Assembly (NCBI GenBank): GCA_030706665.1
Contig: JAUZOB010000018.1
Coordinates: forward strand, 1 to 19,657
Length of the DNA stretch: 19,657 nucleotides
From: Bacteroidota bacterium
Lineage (GTDB): Bacteria; Bacteroidota; Bacteroidia; Bacteroidales; Prolixibacteraceae
Direction of reading: 5' to 3'
Both the position numbers and the translations under genes were made by a program. Numbering within the stretch: position 1 is the stretch's first letter; every line of letters begins with the position of its first letter. The notes below the pieces were generated by a model that was not told the origin of the DNA, ran no database searches, and saw nothing but the letters and a program-made list of their open reading frames with translations. Of the stretch, positions 6,790 through 15,258 are shown piece after piece.

Positions 6790-8040
6790 ATGTTATATTA
6801 TCTTTTCCAATGGCTGCATAAGCTTGATGTTCCCGCAACAGGGATGTTTCATTATATTTCCTTCCGGTCGGCGATGTCGATTATTTTATCGTTGATTATA
6901 GGAACCGTTTGGGGGAGAAGGCTTATTCGTTTCTTGCAAAAGCAACAGATTGGCGAAGAAATTCGAAATCTTGGTCTTGAAGGACAAATGCAGAAGAAGG
7001 GAACTCCGACAATGGGAGGGATAATCATTCTTTCTTCTATCTTGATTCCTACCCTGCTGTTCGCACGACTTGATAATATCTATGTCGTGTTAATGGTTAT
7101 CACGACTGTTTGGTTGGGATTGATCGGATTTATTGATGATTATATTAAAGTTTTCCTCAAAAATAAAGAAGGTCTTGCCGGAAGGTTCAAGATTATCGGA
7201 CAAGTAGGGTTAGGGCTGATTATAGCAGGAACATTGTATTTTAATGATAATGTCGTAATTCGCGAGAAAGTAATAGGTCAGGATGGAAAACCTTTAACAC
7301 AGGCAGTGGTTAATCCTTCAACCGGGATATCAACTTTGCATTACGTTACCCGGGATCTAAAATCTACAAGCACAACTATCCCATTTATAAAGAATCAGGA
7401 ATTTGATTACAATTCACTGGTTTCATGGCTTGGATCAAAAGCTAAGGATTGGAGCTGGTTGATGTATATGATTGTTATTACTTTGATAATAACAGCGGTT
7501 TCAAACAGTTCAAATCTGACAGACGGCTTGGATGGACTGGCGACGGGGCTTTCGGCCATCAGTGGTGCTACGTTGGGGATTCTTGCATATGTAAGCGGTC
7601 ACCTTGGTTATGCAGAATATCTGAATATAATGTACATCCCGAATACGGGCGAGCTTGCCGTATTTATCAGTGCCTTCATCGGGGCGACGATCGGATTCCT
7701 TTGGTATAATTCATTTCCGGCGCAAGTATTCATGGGTGATACCGGAAGCTTAGCCTTGGGTGGAATTATTGCTGTCTTTGCTGTTATTATTCGCAAAGAG
7801 TTTCTAATCCCCATAATGTGTGGAATCTTTTTCGTTGAGAGTCTATCTGTAATTGTCCAGGTTGCATATTTTAAATATACGAAGAGAAAATACGGAGAAG
7901 GGCGAAGGATCTTTTTAATGTCTCCTATTCATCATCATTTTCAAAAGAAAGGGATCCCGGAACCCAAAATTGTTGCCAGATTCTGGATTATTGGAATTAT
8001 TCTGGCAGTAGTTGCAATTTTAACGCTTAAAACACGATAA
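6790..8040 (+). CDS. mraY: Phospho-N-acetylmuramoyl-pentapeptide transferase MraY
   Basis: Integral membrane enzyme that moves phospho-MurNAc-pentapeptide to undecaprenyl phosphate, making lipid I. Several hydrophobic segments span the 416 residues. Catalytic and binding motifs are present: KGTPTMGG at 70-77, the Asp pair D116-D117, NSSNLTDGLDGL at 239-250, MGDTGSL at 315-321 and the histidine triad H381-H383 in SPIHHHF. The protein is about 55 residues longer than E. coli MraY because of a hydrophilic stretch at about 152-215, between membrane segments; to my knowledge such an insertion is usual in Bacteroidota MraY. The gap to murE is 9 nt and to murD 5 nt. Confidence 0.96.
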   Translation: MLYYLFQWLHKLDVPATGMFHYISFRSAMSIILSLIIGTVWGRRLIRFLQKQQIGEEIRNLGLEGQMQKKGTPTMGGIIILSSILIPTLLFARLDNIYVVLMVITTVWLGLIGFIDDYIKVFLKNKEGLAGRFKIIGQVGLGLIIAGTLYFNDNVVIREKVIGQDGKPLTQAVVNPSTGISTLHYVTRDLKSTSTTIPFIKNQEFDYNSLVSWLGSKAKDWSWLMYMIVITLIITAVSNSSNLTDGLDGLATGLSAISGATLGILAYVSGHLGYAEYLNIMYIPNTGELAVFISAFIGATIGFLWYNSFPAQVFMGDTGSLALGGIIAVFAVIIRKEFLIPIMCGIFFVESLSVIVQVAYFKYTKRKYGEGRRIFLMSPIHHHFQKKGIPEPKIVARFWIIGIILAVVAILTLKTR

Positions 8041-8045
8041 TCGAA

Positions 8046-9386
8046 ATGACAAAGCAGAGGGTTGTGATATTAGGAGCTGGCGAAAGCGGTGTCGGTTCAG
8101 CCGTATTGGCTCAGAAAAAAGGATTTGATGTCTTTGTCTCAGATTTTGGGGCGATAAAAGAAAATTATCGCGAAGCATTGAATCATTATATGATTCCTTT
8201 TGAAGAAGGGAAACATACTGAAGAGCTAATTCTAAATGCTGATTTAATCATCAAAAGTCCTGGTATTGCAGAGAAGGTGCCGATTATAAAAAAGCTCCAT
8301 GAGAAGAATATTCCTGTTATTTCAGAAATTGAATTCGCAGGTCGTTATAATAAAGCAAAAACGATTTGTATAACAGGAAGCAACGGGAAAACAACCACAA
8401 CCTTATTGATCTATCATATTCTAAAAACTGCAGGATTGAATGTAGGGTTAGCCGGGAATGTAGGGAAGAGCTTTGCATGGCAGGTTGCTGAAGAAGATTT
8501 TGATTATTATGTGATTGAACTGAGTAGCTTTCAACTAGACGGGATGTATGACTTCAGAGTCGACGTTGCCGTAATTATGAATATTACACCTGACCATCTT
8601 GATCGCTATCAATACAAGATGGAGAATTATGTCGATTCGAAGTTCCGCATTATCAGGAATCAAAGGCCGGAAGATTATTTTATTTTTTGTGCCGATGACC
8701 CTGTGCTCAAAGAGGAAGTTGCACACAGAATAATTACTGCAAAAAAACTTCCTTTTTCACTTGAACCTATTAACGGCGAGGGTGCATGTATCAATCAGAA
8801 TGAAGTTAACTTCAATGTGAACAATAACACTGTTGGTATGTCGATTCTGGATCTGGCTTTAAAAGGAAAGCATAATGCTTATAATTCCATGGCTGCCGGA
8901 ATATCAGCTATGGTTTTGGATATTCGAAAGGATAATATTAGAGAGTGTCTGAGTGATTTTCAGGGAGTAGAACATCGTCTGGAGAATTTCTTACAAGTTC
9001 ATGGAATCGAATTTATCAATGATTCGAAAGCGACAAATGTAAATTCTACCTGGTATGCTTTAGAAAGCATGGTGAAGCCGGTAATCTGGATTGTTGGCGG
9101 AATTGATAAAGGAAATGACTACTCTGAATTATTAGAACTTGTTAAACAAAAGGTAAAAGGGATTATCTGTCTGGGGGTTGATAATGCAAAAATTCACAGT
9201 GCATTTGACGGAGTTGTAACCAATATCGTCGATACCGATAACATGACCGATGCCGTTAAGTTGTCTTACGAAATGGCAAATGAGGGAGATGTTGTATTAC
9301 TCTCGCCGGCATGCGCAAGTTTCGATTTATTTGAGAACTACGAAGATCGGGGACGTCGCTTTAAACAAGCAGTCCGGAATCTTTAA
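8046..9386 (+). CDS. murD: UDP-MurNAc-L-alanine:D-glutamate ligase MurD
   Basis: Cytoplasmic ATP-dependent ligase that adds D-glutamate to UDP-MurNAc-L-alanine. The 446 residues show an N-terminal nucleotide-binding loop (VVILGAGESGVGSA, 6-19), the P-loop GSNGKTT at 111-117, GNVGKSF at 137-143, ELSSFQL at 158-164, DHLDRY at 183-188 and NDSKATN at 325-331, which is the C-terminal domain signature. Length is typical. It lies between mraY and ftsW with gaps of 5 and 10 nt, the usual order in this phylum. Confidence 0.96.
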   Translation: MTKQRVVILGAGESGVGSAVLAQKKGFDVFVSDFGAIKENYREALNHYMIPFEEGKHTEELILNADLIIKSPGIAEKVPIIKKLHEKNIPVISEIEFAGRYNKAKTICITGSNGKTTTTLLIYHILKTAGLNVGLAGNVGKSFAWQVAEEDFDYYVIELSSFQLDGMYDFRVDVAVIMNITPDHLDRYQYKMENYVDSKFRIIRNQRPEDYFIFCADDPVLKEEVAHRIITAKKLPFSLEPINGEGACINQNEVNFNVNNNTVGMSILDLALKGKHNAYNSMAAGISAMVLDIRKDNIRECLSDFQGVEHRLENFLQVHGIEFINDSKATNVNSTWYALESMVKPVIWIVGGIDKGNDYSELLELVKQKVKGIICLGVDNAKIHSAFDGVVTNIVDTDNMTDAVKLSYEMANEGDVVLLSPACASFDLFENYEDRGRRFKQAVRNL

Positions 9387-9396
9387 ATTTACGAAT

Positions 9397-10614
9397 ATGA
9401 TTAAGTGGGCTCAGCTAACAAGATTTTTTAAAGGAGACAGGGTGATCTGGATCGTCTTGCTGTTCTTGTCGCTTATTTCGCTGTTAATTGTTTACAGTGC
9501 GACAGGTTCATTGGCATACCGACAGGCGGGAGGACATACCTGGTATTATCTTTTTAAGCAGATCGGGTTATTGGTTGTGGGATTTATTATCATGATCTTA
9601 CAAGTCAATTATTTGCCTGTAAATGTTTATTCGAAGATATCTCCGATTCTGATAGTCATATCGATCGGATTAATTCTCTTCAGTCTTGTTGCAGGGATCA
9701 CAAATGAAGAAACAGGACGGACCCTTAATCTGGGGATCATTAGTTTTCAGCCTGCAGAGTTGGCAAAGATTGCTTTAATTGCATTCGTTGCGAGGGTGTT
9801 GGCGACTAAGCAACAAGACAAAGAGTCCAGAACTTCTGCTTTTTACATTATAATAATTGTAACCGCAATTATTTGCGGATTGATCTCATTGGTGAATTTC
9901 TCTACTTCGATGCTTTTATTCGTAACGATTATGGTTATGATGTTTGTTGGCCATATCAGTTTAAAGCATTTGGGTTCTACGGTACTTGCCTGTTTCTTAT
10001 TTGTATTAATCCTTTACCTTGCTGCGCCGATTTTACCTAAAAAATTGGGTCGAATCCAAACTGTAAGAGCACGTATTGAGCGTTATATAAACAATGATGC
10101 GGAGAAAGTTGCAAAAGAAAAAGGATTATCGCAGGCAGATTATGGAAAACTGGCAATCTATCAGGGAGGATTAGTAGGAAAAGGTCCTGGAGGAAGTAAT
10201 GTGCGGAATTATATGGCTGCTGCCTATAATGACTATATTTTTGCCATTTACATAGAGGAATATGGATTAATCGGAGCTTTTGGGGTAATACTCTTATACC
10301 TGATATTCTTATATCGGGGCGGGATTATTATTAGGCGATGCACTCGAACCTTCCCCGCTTTTCTTGTGGTAGGGTCAATCGTATTATTAGCTTTACAGGC
10401 AATGATTAATATGGGGGTAGCAGTTGGAGTACTACCAGACACCGGACAACCACTTCCATGGATAAGCATGGGGGGAACTTCAACTCTCTTTACGGCTGTA
10501 TCATTTGGATGCATCCTTAGTGTAAGTTATCAGAATCAGAAAGAAAAAAATAACTTCGAACCGGTAGCTGCTCTTGAAGCTGGTAGTTTACCCGACGAAG
10601 ACCAGGCTTTATAG
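9397..10614 (+). CDS. ftsW: Septal peptidoglycan glycosyltransferase FtsW (SEDS family)
   Basis: Polytopic membrane enzyme that polymerises lipid II at the septum with FtsI. From the ATG at 9397 it has 405 residues and roughly ten hydrophobic segments. SEDS hallmarks are visible: ISFQPAELAK at 115-124, Asp279 in AYNDYIFAIYIEEYG (equivalent to the proposed catalytic Asp297 of E. coli FtsW), and GQPLPWISMGG at 350-360. The frame is open upstream to 9250, but those 49 codons overlap murD and read as out-of-frame murD, so I reject them. It lies 10 nt after murD and 3 nt before murG. Confidence 0.95.
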   Translation: MIKWAQLTRFFKGDRVIWIVLLFLSLISLLIVYSATGSLAYRQAGGHTWYYLFKQIGLLVVGFIIMILQVNYLPVNVYSKISPILIVISIGLILFSLVAGITNEETGRTLNLGIISFQPAELAKIALIAFVARVLATKQQDKESRTSAFYIIIIVTAIICGLISLVNFSTSMLLFVTIMVMMFVGHISLKHLGSTVLACFLFVLILYLAAPILPKKLGRIQTVRARIERYINNDAEKVAKEKGLSQADYGKLAIYQGGLVGKGPGGSNVRNYMAAAYNDYIFAIYIEEYGLIGAFGVILLYLIFLYRGGIIIRRCTRTFPAFLVVGSIVLLALQAMINMGVAVGVLPDTGQPLPWISMGGTSTLFTAVSFGCILSVSYQNQKEKNNFEPVAALEAGSLPDEDQAL

Positions 10615-10617
10615 GAT

Positions 10618-11718
10618 ATGGATAAAAGAAAGTTCATCATAAGCGGAGGCGGTACAGGGGGACATATTTTCCCTGCAATCTCAATTGCAAATGCATTGAA
10701 GGAAAAAGATCCTTCATGTGAAATCCTTTTTGTGGGGGCTGAGGGACGCATGGAAATGGAAAGAGTTCCTGCTGCCGGGTATCCAATCGTTGGACTGCCT
10801 ATTATGGGGCTGCCAAGGAAGCCTTCTTTTAAACTATTGGTCTTTTTAAGAAAATGGACTCAAAGTAAGCGCAAAGCACGCAGAGTTATTAAAAAGTTTT
10901 CTCCTGATGCAGTGATTGGCGTAGGAGGTTATGCAAGCGGTCCGATCCTTAAAACTGCTTCAAAAATGGGAATCCCTACCGTAATTCAGGAACAGAACTC
11001 TTATGCAGGAATTACCAACCGGCTTTTAGCTCGTAAGGCTGTTCGTATCTGTGTGGCCTATGATAAAATGGATCGTTATTTCCCTGCTGATAAAATAGTA
11101 TATACCGGGAATCCTGTCCGGAAAGATCTTACCTTGCCTCATGATCCGATTGATGCAAAGAATTTCTTTAAATTAAAGGCAGACAAACCTGTAATCCTGA
11201 TTTTGGGGGGGAGCTTAGGTGCACGAACTTTGAATCAAAGTATACTTGCAGGACTGAAAAAGATATCGAACGAAGATGTTGAGATTATCTGGCAAACAGG
11301 TAAAATATATCACAAGTCGATTCTTGAAGAGATCGGGAACAACAAACCGGTTAATCTTCATATTATGGAGTTTGTATCTCGAATGGACATGGCATTTGCT
11401 GCGGCAGATCTTGTCATATCAAGAGCAGGAGCAGGAACAATCTCTGAACTCTGCCTTGTAGGGAAACCTTCCATATTAGTTCCATCGCCAAATGTCGCTG
11501 AAGATCATCAGACTAAAAATGCAATGGCATTGGTTGAAAAGGGCGCCGCTTTAATGATTCGTGATGATGAAGCTGTTGAAAAGTTAATCGATGCAACTTT
11601 TGCTCTTATCGCCGATAAAGCTAAGATGGAAAATCTGAGTCGTGAGATTCTGAATCTTGCGAAACCGGATGCATCAAATCAGATTGCAAATATTATTCTT
11701 GAAATAGTAAAAAAATGA
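10618..11718 (+). CDS. murG: Lipid II synthase MurG (UDP-GlcNAc transferase)
   Basis: Peripheral inner-membrane glycosyltransferase that adds GlcNAc to lipid I to give lipid II. The 366 residues contain the N-terminal glycine loop SGGGTGGH at 9-16, GVGGYASGP at 101-109, QEQNSYAGITNRLL at 124-137, the C-domain loop GGSLGARTLNQ at 197-207 and SRAGAGTISEL at 268-278, all expected for MurG. Length is normal. Its stop codon overlaps the start of murC in an ATGA (11715-11718), which indicates coupled translation. Confidence 0.97.
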   Translation: MDKRKFIISGGGTGGHIFPAISIANALKEKDPSCEILFVGAEGRMEMERVPAAGYPIVGLPIMGLPRKPSFKLLVFLRKWTQSKRKARRVIKKFSPDAVIGVGGYASGPILKTASKMGIPTVIQEQNSYAGITNRLLARKAVRICVAYDKMDRYFPADKIVYTGNPVRKDLTLPHDPIDAKNFFKLKADKPVILILGGSLGARTLNQSILAGLKKISNEDVEIIWQTGKIYHKSILEEIGNNKPVNLHIMEFVSRMDMAFAAADLVISRAGAGTISELCLVGKPSILVPSPNVAEDHQTKNAMALVEKGAALMIRDDEAVEKLIDATFALIADKAKMENLSREILNLAKPDASNQIANIILEIVKK

Positions 11719-13103
11719 AATTATCAGTCGATAAAATACAAAACGTATATTTCCTGGGGATCGGAGGAATAGGAATGAGTGCTCTGGCAAGATATTTCCA
11801 TTTTAAAGGGAAAAAAGTAGCCGGATATGACCGCACTGCTTCTGATTTGACCAGAGAACTTGAAAAGGAAGGAATTCAAATTCATTATGATGAGAATTTG
11901 AATGCAATCCCTGCAGATTTTTCCAAAGAAAATACGTTGGTTGTACTCACTCCGGCTGTGCCGGGAGAGCATTCCGAACTGATTTATTTCCAAAAGGAAG
12001 GTTATGAGGTTTGTAAGAGATCAAAAATATTGGGTTTGATAACAGATCCCTTGAAATGTATTGCGATTTCCGGAACCCATGGAAAAACTTCCACCTCTAC
12101 CATGATGGCTCATATTCTAAAAAACTCAGGGGTTGATTGTGCTGCATTCCTGGGAGGAATATCGAAAAACTACGATACGAATCTTTTGTTGCCTCAGAAC
12201 AACTCCGAGTGGGCTGTTGCCGAGGCAGACGAATATGACCGTTCTTTTTTACAATTACATCCGACACTTGCATTGGTTACTTCAATTGATGCAGACCATC
12301 TTGATATCTATGGAACTCATGAAGCGATTATTAATTCATTCCGGGAGTTCATATCACAGGTTAGAGAAGGTGGAGCTTTTGTCGTAAAGAAAGGGCTTCC
12401 TTTATCAGCAAACGATAATCTTTCTGCTCAATTTTATTCCTATGCTTTAGAGGATGATGCCGATTTTACAGGATTTAATGTTCATCATCAAAATCAGGCT
12501 TATCATTTTGATCTGAAAACACCTTGGGGTATTTTGAAAGACCTGGTATTGGGATATCCTGGAAGGATGAATGTTGAGAATGCAGTGGGAGCCAGTGCTC
12601 TGGCTTTAATCGCCGGCGTTGAGGAAGAAGGATTACGCAATGCGTTGGCAACCTTCGGTGGAGTCAAAAGACGTTTTGAACATCATGTAAAAACTGAGAA
12701 CTTGGTTTTCATTGATGATTATGCGCATCATCCGATGGAATTAAAAGCAACCATTACATCTGTAAAAGATTTATACCGGGGAAAGAAAGTCACTGGAATT
12801 TTCCAACCTCATCTCTTTTCCCGAACCAAAGACTTTGCGGATGAATTTGCAGAAAGTCTCTCGTTGTTAGATGAATTAATACTATTGGATATTTATCCTG
12901 CACGCGAAGAACCGATACCCGGAGTAACTTCGAAATTGATCTTTGACAAGGTGAAATGTCCGGAGAAAACATTGTGTACAAAGGATGAATTATTAGGAAT
13001 CTTAAAAGATAAAAAGCTGGAAGTATTGCTCACTTTGGGAGCAGGAGATATAGATCGTTTTGTCGATCCTATTACCGATTTGATGAGTAAAAGATTGGTA
13101 TGA
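11715..13103 (+). CDS. murC: UDP-N-acetylmuramate:L-alanine ligase MurC
   Basis: Cytoplasmic ATP-dependent ligase that attaches the first amino acid of the stem peptide. The 462 residues include the N-terminal Rossmann-like loop GIGGIGMSALA at 15-25, P-loop GTHGKTS at 120-126, EADEYDRSF at 170-178, DADHLDIYG at 192-200, GVKRRFE at 315-321 and DDYAHHP at 334-340. It overlaps murG by 4 nt (ATGA at 11715) and ftsQ by 4 nt (ATGA at 13100). No ddl gene separates it from ftsQ, unlike in E. coli. Confidence 0.97.
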   Translation: MKLSVDKIQNVYFLGIGGIGMSALARYFHFKGKKVAGYDRTASDLTRELEKEGIQIHYDENLNAIPADFSKENTLVVLTPAVPGEHSELIYFQKEGYEVCKRSKILGLITDPLKCIAISGTHGKTSTSTMMAHILKNSGVDCAAFLGGISKNYDTNLLLPQNNSEWAVAEADEYDRSFLQLHPTLALVTSIDADHLDIYGTHEAIINSFREFISQVREGGAFVVKKGLPLSANDNLSAQFYSYALEDDADFTGFNVHHQNQAYHFDLKTPWGILKDLVLGYPGRMNVENAVGASALALIAGVEEEGLRNALATFGGVKRRFEHHVKTENLVFIDDYAHHPMELKATITSVKDLYRGKKVTGIFQPHLFSRTKDFADEFAESLSLLDELILLDIYPAREEPIPGVTSKLIFDKVKCPEKTLCTKDELLGILKDKKLEVLLTLGAGDIDRFVDPITDLMSKRLV

Positions 13104-13855
13104 TTAAAAGGAAGGTATTTGTTTTAATAATGGCCATTTTGGGACTGGGGTTTCTGACATTTACTGTTGGATTTGTCTCTTCGGAGAAGCATAAGACCCG
13201 GTGTACCTCTTTAGAGATTGATATTGTCGATTCTCTAAACGGAACTTTTATTCGTAAAAGTGACATTTTGGCCTTAATAAACAGGAAGATCCCCGGAGTT
13301 GTAGGGGTGCCTCTAAATCGTATCAATCTGAATAAAATAGAAGAAGCGGTAAAAAGCCATCCGACTGTTCGGGATGCGGTTGTTTTTACAACATTGTATG
13401 ACCGACAGAAGGTATATGGTGGAAAAGTCGTCATAAAAGTATGGCAGCAGATTCCCCTTCTGCGTGTAATCTCACCTGCAGAAGATTATTATGTGAGTCG
13501 TGACGGAAAGCGGATGCCTGTTTCGTCGTCTTATGTCCCATACGTTATTGTGGCTTCAGGAGCGATTACTCATAAGATGGCACAGACCGATCTTTTTAAA
13601 CTTGCTGATTTTATTAATAAAGATAAGTTGTGGAAAGCACAGATTGAACAAATTTATGTAAATTCAAGCGGTGAAATTTATTTAGCTCCCCGAGTTGGTG
13701 ATCATATCATTGAGTTGGGAGGAACAGATAGCTTGGATGTAAAGTTTAGAAATCTGAAAGCGCTATATAACCAGACCTTTAATGCAAAGGGATGGAATCT
13801 CTACGATACAATAAGTGTGAAATATACAAATCAGGTTGTTTGTTCAAAAAAATAA
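13100..13855 (+). CDS. ftsQ: Cell division protein FtsQ
   Basis: Bitopic divisome protein of 251 residues. One membrane segment lies at about 5-26 near the N-terminus, followed by a periplasmic region in which LEIDIVDSLNGTFIRKSDIL (from about 38) resembles the start of the POTRA-like domain. FtsQ recruits the FtsL/B partners and links them to FtsW-FtsI. Sequence identity within the family is low, so position between murC and ftsA carries much of the weight. The ATGA overlap with murC (13100-13103) fixes the start. ftsA follows after 10 nt. Confidence 0.9.
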   Translation: MIKRKVFVLIMAILGLGFLTFTVGFVSSEKHKTRCTSLEIDIVDSLNGTFIRKSDILALINRKIPGVVGVPLNRINLNKIEEAVKSHPTVRDAVVFTTLYDRQKVYGGKVVIKVWQQIPLLRVISPAEDYYVSRDGKRMPVSSSYVPYVIVASGAITHKMAQTDLFKLADFINKDKLWKAQIEQIYVNSSGEIYLAPRVGDHIIELGGTDSLDVKFRNLKALYNQTFNAKGWNLYDTISVKYTNQVVCSKK

Positions 13856-13865
13856 CAATCTAGTT

Positions 13866-15239
13866 ATGAGCCGGAAAAGTGAAATAATTGCAGCAATCGA
13901 CATTTGCACCGCCAAGACGGTAGTTGTCATCGGAAGAAAAGATGACCAGGGCACAGTCGAAATCATTAGTTATTCTAAAGTTAACTCTCAGGGAGTTAAA
14001 CGCGGAGTAATCTATAATATTGAAGAAGCAGTCAGTTCTGTACGAGAAGCGTTGACAAAGGCTCGGAGAAATTATAACGGACCAATATCAAAAGTCTTTG
14101 TAGGAATAAATGGCCAACATCTTTATTCTGAAAGTGTCGATGGAGTTAAAGAGCTTGACAATGCTCGCTATATCCGGAAAGAAGATGTGGCAGAATTAAT
14201 AAAGGGGGCTCAAAGTGTCGAGTTACACCCCGGAGAAACAATTTATGACGTTGTTCCTCAATATTACCGTGTAAATAATGAAGACAGCATATTGAATCCT
14301 GTCGGAGTTTATGGGAATGATGTATTTGGTGAATTCAAACTTATCTTAGGTCCTGAATCATATGCAAAAAACACATGTTTTTGCATTGAGAAAGCAGGGC
14401 TGAATTTGTCTGATATTTCTATTAGTCCTATAGCTGCCGGAGATGCAGTACTGACAGATGATGAGAAAGAGGCCGGAGTCGTGTTGGTTGACTTCGGAAG
14501 CGGGATTACTAACGTATCTGTATATTACGATAAGATTCTTCGCCATGTGGGGATTATCCCTTTTGGAGGAGAGGTTATCACCCGTGATATTAAAGAAGGT
14601 TGTTCTATCCTATTGCGTCAGGCAGAAGCTCTTAAAGTGCAATACGGCTCAGCACTTGGAGATAATGCTCCTGATGATAAAGTAGTCACAATACCCGGAA
14701 TGCCAGGATGGGAACCTAAAGAAATTTCGTTTAAAAGCTTAGCTTACATCATACAGGCACGTATTGAAGAGATAATCGAAAGCTGCTACTTTCATATCGA
14801 TAAATCAGGATTTGCAGATCATTTGGGTGCCGGGATTGTAATTACCGGGGGAACTGCTCAACTTCACGATCTGATGCAATTAATCAGATTAAAAACCGGA
14901 TTTGATGTTCGATTAGGGAAACCATCCATCAATATTAAAGGTCAACTTCCTAAAGGAATTGATTCTCCGGAGTTCTCAACTGCTTTGGGAATCTTCATCC
15001 AGGGGCTTAAGCAAGCAGAGTGGGAGCCTGAAATAATAGTGGCGAAAAAGGAAGAAGAGCAAATCAGTATTAAGATGATTGAACCGGAAATTGAGATGGA
15101 GAAGAAGACTGAGCGGAAAAAACCAAAGGTAAAGGATGTTCCGAAGAAGGAAAAGAAAGGTGGTATTCTTGCCGGTAAAATGAAGACTCTTTTTTCTGAT
15201 TTCTTTACAGAACCTGATCAGGAGATAACAAATAACTAA
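13866..15239 (+). CDS. ftsA: Cell division protein FtsA
   Basis: Actin-like ATPase that tethers FtsZ to the membrane. From the ATG at 13866 it has 457 residues; an in-frame ATG at 13836 lies inside ftsQ and is rejected. Visible are the first phosphate region AAIDICTAKT (9-18), the second phosphate loop VDFGSGITNVSVY (208-220) and the adenosine-side segment GIVITGGTAQL (323-333). The C-terminus has a long charged linker (about 395-432) and then GKMKTLFSDFFTE (437-449), a plausible amphipathic membrane-targeting helix. Cys14 replaces the Gly that usually follows D-x in the first phosphate loop. It lies 19 nt before the first ftsZ. Confidence 0.94.
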   Translation: MSRKSEIIAAIDICTAKTVVVIGRKDDQGTVEIISYSKVNSQGVKRGVIYNIEEAVSSVREALTKARRNYNGPISKVFVGINGQHLYSESVDGVKELDNARYIRKEDVAELIKGAQSVELHPGETIYDVVPQYYRVNNEDSILNPVGVYGNDVFGEFKLILGPESYAKNTCFCIEKAGLNLSDISISPIAAGDAVLTDDEKEAGVVLVDFGSGITNVSVYYDKILRHVGIIPFGGEVITRDIKEGCSILLRQAEALKVQYGSALGDNAPDDKVVTIPGMPGWEPKEISFKSLAYIIQARIEEIIESCYFHIDKSGFADHLGAGIVITGGTAQLHDLMQLIRLKTGFDVRLGKPSINIKGQLPKGIDSPEFSTALGIFIQGLKQAEWEPEIIVAKKEEEQISIKMIEPEIEMEKKTERKKPKVKDVPKKEKKGGILAGKMKTLFSDFFTEPDQEITNN

Positions 15240-15258
15240 TCTGAGATACACGAACGAA

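Noticed and set aside
9250..9396. Longer N-terminus for FtsW (49 extra codons)
   Set aside because: This stretch lies inside the end of murD in another frame, its translation is not membrane-like, and the ATG at 9397 gives the normal FtsW N-terminus after a 10-nt gap.
13836..13865. Upstream ATG for ftsA inside ftsQ
   Set aside because: The extra ten residues (MFVQKNNNLV) are not family-like, and the ATG at 13866 lies just after the ftsQ stop and starts directly before the conserved AAID segment.
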